Below are positions 7,742 to 10,281 of a stretch of 10,281 nucleotides of DNA, one piece after another; positions within the stretch are counted from its first letter, which is position 1, and each line of letters opens with the position of its first letter. The DNA is taken from the NCBI GenBank assembly GCA_903912435.1, contig CAIWHI010000789.1, positions 1-10,281 on the forward strand. The letters run 5' to 3'. Made by a program: the position numbers and the translations under genes. Below the pieces are notes generated by a model, which made no database searches, had not been told where the DNA came from, and saw only the letters and a program-made list of their open reading frames with translations. The stretch is from an uncultured Bacteroidota bacterium (GTDB lineage: Bacteria > Bacteroidota > Bacteroidia > Chitinophagales > Chitinophagaceae).

Positions 7742-8131
7742 TTACCGTTCTATCGCAAAATGCAATATAAGTTGCTCATTAGCAGTACTCATATTCATGA
7801 GGTTTATACCATTTGGTAGAGTAGTACTTAGTTTCACACTTTTATTTACCCTACCGGAAATAACACCTGCTTTAACCTTATAAACCACCTGACCAAGCAT
7901 ATCCAGAACTTCAATTTATATATTATAACAATACATTATATCCAGATTTCCTCCATTTGTAAACTCCCCTTCATTTGGATTGGGTAATAGTACTAAAGTT
8001 CCTCCTAACATTTGCCATTGGTCTAAGACTAAAGTATTCCACGGATCATTAGGATTCACAGGTCCTACAGTAATTACTTTAGTGCCTATATTGGTGCATC
8101 CACCTGCATTTGTTACTGTGTATGTAATCAT
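7742..8131 (-). pseudogene. 3' relic of a giant repeat gene with T9SS type A sorting domain
   Basis: The minus-strand frame begins inside an Ig-like repeat tail (ITYTVTNAGGCTNIGTKVIT), runs through a linker (DPWNTLVLDQWQMLGG) and reaches the sorting-domain opening LVLLPNPNEGEFTNGGNLD. An in-frame TAA at 7916-7918 then interrupts it. The same frame continues as IEVLDMLGQVVYKVKAGVIS, then VKLSTTLPNGINLMNM and ends LILHFAIER at TAA 7742-7744. The whole reads as a T9SS type A C-terminal sorting domain (PNP, G.F, I.[VIL]...GQ.V, G.Y/N-like and terminal strand). The NG.Y position is degraded to NGINLMN. The 5' part of the gene is absent: homology stops at about 8131. The sorting domain is of a different subtype from the one at 8988, so this is a lost third giant gene, not a duplicate of its neighbour. 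Nonsense plus 5' truncation make it non-functional unless the stop is a sequencing error. Confidence 0.85.
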
Positions 8132-8135
8132 AATA

Positions 8136-8834
8136 GATGATATTCAGATGATGTTTTCTAGTCTGGGTTACCATTGCCTGCGGCCTTGCGGCTAAAAGGA
8201 CAACGCCACAGCAATGATCCAAAATAAACAGCCAAATCTGGTATTTTTAGGTATATAAATCCAGGAGCAGAAAAAGATTGTATAGATCTGACCAAATACA
8301 TCATGCTGAACATAAATATACCTTTATCTTTCTTACCGCTAATTGTTACCAGGCAATTGTGAACCCGGCTAAACTTACCCAATATAATGCCAATTTAATA
8401 AAGCCTTTCAATAAAAACGAACTGTATTCAGCTATTGAAATTGTTTTATACAATTATAACGATAATATCCCTGCATCAAATAAAGAATTAAATCTTGATA
8501 AGGTGCAAAAAATGCATAAAAAATGCGCTTTTATAAAAGACGGTGAGAAATTTCATAAGGTATTATTCGACGATATTATATACCTATGCACTAAGCATGT
8601 GAATATAGAATTGCATACTGCCTAAAGGAAATTTCTCTTGGGTGGCAATTTGCAGGAATACATAGACATTTTGATTCCATCCAATTTTCCAGGGTGCGCC
8701 GTAGTTATATAATCAATATTACGAGAATTGAGAAAATTAGTTCAACTAATATTATTGTTGGTGGTCAAGAAATACCAATAGCACGGAATAATTGGGAAAG
8801 CTTGTTGAATATGCTGAATATACGAAAACAATGA
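8136..8834 (+). pseudogene. Decayed LytTR-family response regulator (receiver plus LytTR DNA-binding domain)
   Basis: The intact protein would be a two-component response regulator that binds promoters through a LytTR domain. Remains in order: receiver helix 1 (DDIQMMFSSLGYH), TAA at 8193, KDNATAMIQNKQPNLVFLGI, TAA at 8256, frameshift near 8263, GAEKDCIDLTKYIMLNINIP, frameshift near 8321, FLTANCYQAIVNPAKL, ANLIKPFNKNELYSAIEIVL (the conserved KPF of receivers), linker, then LytTR CAFIKDGEKFHKVLFDDIIY and HVNIELHTA. A TAA at 8623 follows, then NLQEYIDI and PSNF, a one-base shift near 8690, VRRSYIINITRIEKISSTNI, EIPIARNNWESLLNML and TGA at 8832-8834. The phospho-acceptor in the usual (D/N)LVFMDI motif is Gly (codon 8250-8252). 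The receiver's first strand and acidic pair are missing because homology begins at 8136, directly beside the repeat-gene relic. At least three stops and three shifts rule out sequencing error as the sole cause. Confidence 0.87.
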
Positions 8835-8900
8835 ATAGATTATGTAAATATGTGCAATTAGCTGGCAAACTATTGGAGTAAATGACCATTTTCAAAAATA

Positions 8901-8951
8901 TATTCAAACCAATGCTACAATTAACTGGTAATTGTAACATTGGTTTGAATA
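8901..8951 (-). terminator. 51-bp near-perfect hairpin, probable terminator of the right-hand giant gene
   Basis: TATTCAAACCAATG (8901-8914) pairs with CATTGGTTTGAATA (8938-8951), and TACAATTA (8916-8923) pairs with TAATTGTA (8929-8936) around the loop ACTGG. A single C/A mismatch separates the two stems, giving 22 pairs in all. On the minus strand it starts 33 bases after the stop codon at 8985 and is followed at once by TATTTTTG, so it fits a terminator for that gene. The stem is unusually long and AT-rich. It also lies downstream of the plus-strand response-regulator relic, so it may once have worked in both directions. A palindromic mobile-repeat origin is the alternative. Confidence 0.6.
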
Positions 8952-8984
8952 CTTAGTGGAACATTTATGACATTTTTACAGGCA

Positions 8985-10280
8985 CTATTCATTTATATGA
9001 ACAAACTGGATCGCCTTACTTTCAGTGTCATTTTGAGCAATTAGTATATAATTACCGGGTTTCAGGTCAGCCATTATTCGCTTTGCATTTTTAGACTTTA
9101 ATTCTCCTTCCCATACTTTTTGTCCCAATTGATTGATAATACTTATTTTAAACTCCTTCTCAACCGACGAATGAATAATAAGTGAGAAATCAACCGCATT
9201 TGGATTGGGGTATAGCTCCACATCAAATGAGGATATACTCATTTTATTTGTCGATAATATAGAATCGCACTGGTCTTTAGTATAAACTATCAGGTTATTA
9301 GATCCATAAAATGTGCCACATGCATTTGTATATGAATAGCTAATTGTAACTATACCAGCACCAATACCTGTAACAATACCTGATGATGATATTGACGCTA
9401 TTGTTATATCACCTGAACTCCATAGACCACCATTAATTGATGCCCTGCAAGTGTCTGGAGTGCCAATACATGCATAACTGGCACCGGAAACATTGATAAC
9501 AGGTATTGTATCTGTTAATACTGTCGTAGTAGTTCTACAGCCTGTAGGCAAAGTATAAGTAATTAGAGATGTACCAAATGTTACCCCTGTGGCAGTCCCA
9601 TCGGTAAGATTTATACTCACATTTGATGTAGCACTACTCGACCATGTACCGCCGAAAGTAGCATTTGCCAACGTTATTGTGGATCCTAAACAAACTGCTG
9701 AAGGGCCGGTAATAGATGCTGGCAATGGATTAACAGTAACTACATACGAACTATAACATCCTGTAGTCAAGGTATACTGCACGGTATCTCTACCTGCCAA
9801 AATACCGGTAAGATTACCAGTAGATGATATTGAAGCTATGGATAAACCCGTTATTGACCAGTTTCCACCTGATGTTGCATCTAAAAGTGAGATAGTGGAT
9901 CCTTCACAAACCTTGTGAGGACCGGTAATGGTAGCAGGCGGTGGATTCACCGTCAATATTGATACTGTATAACATCCTGTACCCAATACATAACTAATAT
10001 AGGAAACACCTGCACTAATACCAGTTGCAATACCGGTGATAGATCCTATAGTTGCTATACCAGATGATGCACTCATCCAGGTTCCACCAGTTGATGCACT
10101 TGATAAAGTGGTTGACTTGCCAATACAGACGTTAGTTGTACCTGTAATAGAGGCCGGAATTGAATTTACAGTATAGGTTATAGATCTGTAACATCCGGTT
10201 GGTAAAGTGTAAGTAATGGTTGCGGTACCATGTAGAATACCAGATATTATGCCTGTTGCGTCAATCAAAGCGATGGAAAC
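8985..10280 (-). CDS. C-terminal part of a second giant Ig-repeat protein with T9SS type A sorting domain
   Basis: The frame enters from the right edge (first full codon GTT at 10278-10280) and ends at TAG 8985-8987, giving 431 residues. The beginning, VSIALIDATGIISG, is the middle of a Big_2-like repeat, so the apparent start at 10268 (a TTG) is not a true start. Four further full repeats follow, with the same VC.G ... GGTW.S ... ATI.S.TG ... AG ... YTL.TGC layout as the stalk of the neighbouring giant protein. The last repeat is less regular (extra Cys in TPDTCRASING). The C-terminus carries a T9SS type A sorting domain. The known role of such domains is to direct transport across the outer membrane, followed by removal and usually attachment to surface lipopolysaccharide. 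The substrate or function of the N-terminal part is not visible. The next gene in the same direction is the ice-binding-like giant at 7554, but 1.4 kb of relics and two terminators separate them, so they are not one operon. Confidence 0.93.
   Translation of the reverse strand, partial: VSIALIDATGIISGILHGTATITYTLPTGCYRSITYTVNSIPASITGTTNVCIGKSTTLSSASTGGTWMSASSGIATIGSITGIATGISAGVSYISYVLGTGCYTVSILTVNPPPATITGPHKVCEGSTISLLDATSGGNWSITGLSIASISSTGNLTGILAGRDTVQYTLTTGCYSSYVVTVNPLPASITGPSAVCLGSTITLANATFGGTWSSSATSNVSINLTDGTATGVTFGTSLITYTLPTGCRTTTTVLTDTIPVINVSGASYACIGTPDTCRASINGGLWSSGDITIASISSSGIVTGIGAGIVTISYSYTNACGTFYGSNNLIVYTKDQCDSILSTNKMSISSFDVELYPNPNAVDFSLIIHSSVEKEFKISIINQLGQKVWEGELKSKNAKRIMADLKPGNYILIAQNDTESKAIQFVHINE
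8988..9231 (-). other. T9SS type A C-terminal sorting domain of the right-hand giant protein
   Basis: The last about 80 residues read FDVELYPNPNAVDFSLIIHS, then EKEFKISIINQLGQKVWEGE, LKPGNYILIAQN and end AIQFVHINE. The YPNP opening, the I.I.N.LGQ.VW strand, the LKPG.Y.L turn and the hydrophobic final strand are the hallmarks of the Por secretion tail (type A). The canonical G after PNP is replaced by AV. It is intact, unlike the related domain at 7742-7990. Confidence 0.9.
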
Positions 10281-10281
10281 A
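9282..10281 (-). repeat. Big_2-like Ig repeats of the right-hand giant protein, period about 219 bp
   Basis: Four complete repeats and part of a fifth have GG.W Trp codons near 9421, 9643, 9859 and 10078. Each has the VC.G start (TNVCIGKST, HKVCEGSTI, SAVCLGSTI, YACIGTPD) and the closing TGC or NAC cysteine. They match the array in the 1-7554 gene in both length and motif order, showing that two neighbouring giant genes are built from the same stalk module. Confidence 0.88.

Noticed and set aside
7980..8195. A plus-strand 71-codon frame as one gene.
   Set aside because: Its first two-thirds are antisense to the T9SS-domain relic. Only its end (from 8136) matches the response-regulator relic, so the frame spans a junction and is not a gene.
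8158..8382. A minus-strand 74-codon frame opposite the receiver-domain relic.
   Set aside because: No domain pattern is visible, and the plus strand carries the gap-free alignable receiver remains.
8752..8940. A minus-strand 62-codon frame opposite the LytTR end.
   Set aside because: It overlaps the recognisable LytTR C-terminus on the plus strand and runs through the hairpin, with no protein family pattern.

Overview
The window looks like an AT-rich Bacteroidota chromosome, probably of the Cytophaga/Chitinophaga/Sphingobacteria type. The reasons are a type IX secretion (T9SS) C-terminal sorting domain, a second decayed sorting domain, a LytTR response-regulator relic, giant Cys-paired Ig-like repeat proteins and a TAnnTTTG-type promoter element. 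A cold or freezing habitat is suggested, but not proven, by two ice-binding (DUF3494) domains. All intact coding sequence is on the minus strand.

Layout, right to left as transcribed. (1) 8985-10280 is the C-terminal 431 residues of a large secreted repeat protein: about four and a half Big_2-like Ig repeats followed by a T9SS type A sorting domain. Its start lies beyond the right edge. (2) 8901-8951 is a 51-bp, nearly perfect hairpin just after that stop codon, probably its terminator. (3) 7742-8834 is a gene graveyard. It holds a plus-strand LytTR response-regulator pseudogene (8136-8834; several stops and frameshifts, phospho-acceptor Asp replaced by Gly, N-terminus missing). This is joined within a few bases to a minus-strand relic of the 3' end of another giant repeat gene (7742-8131; one in-frame stop inside its sorting domain), which still has its rho-independent terminator at 7696-7715. 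(4) A TACCTTTG promoter element at 7593-7600 precedes the main gene. (5) 1-7554 is one uninterrupted reading frame of 2,518 codons that leaves the left edge still open: signal peptide, two tandem DUF3494 domains, one Big_2-like repeat, five PKD/Ig_7-like repeats of about 82 residues, one Big_2-like repeat, one divergent Ig-like module, then 20 consecutive Big_2-like repeats with a period of about 217.5 bp.

Interpretation. The main gene encodes a giant secreted, probably surface-anchored, ice-adhesin-like protein: a double ice-binding head at the N-terminus on a very long Ig-like stalk whose membrane-proximal or T9SS end lies off the window. The partial gene on the right is a second giant repeat protein carrying the same stalk module. 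The relics between them show that the locus has been rearranged and has already lost at least one similar giant gene. No RNA genes, CRISPR arrays or insertion sequences were seen.
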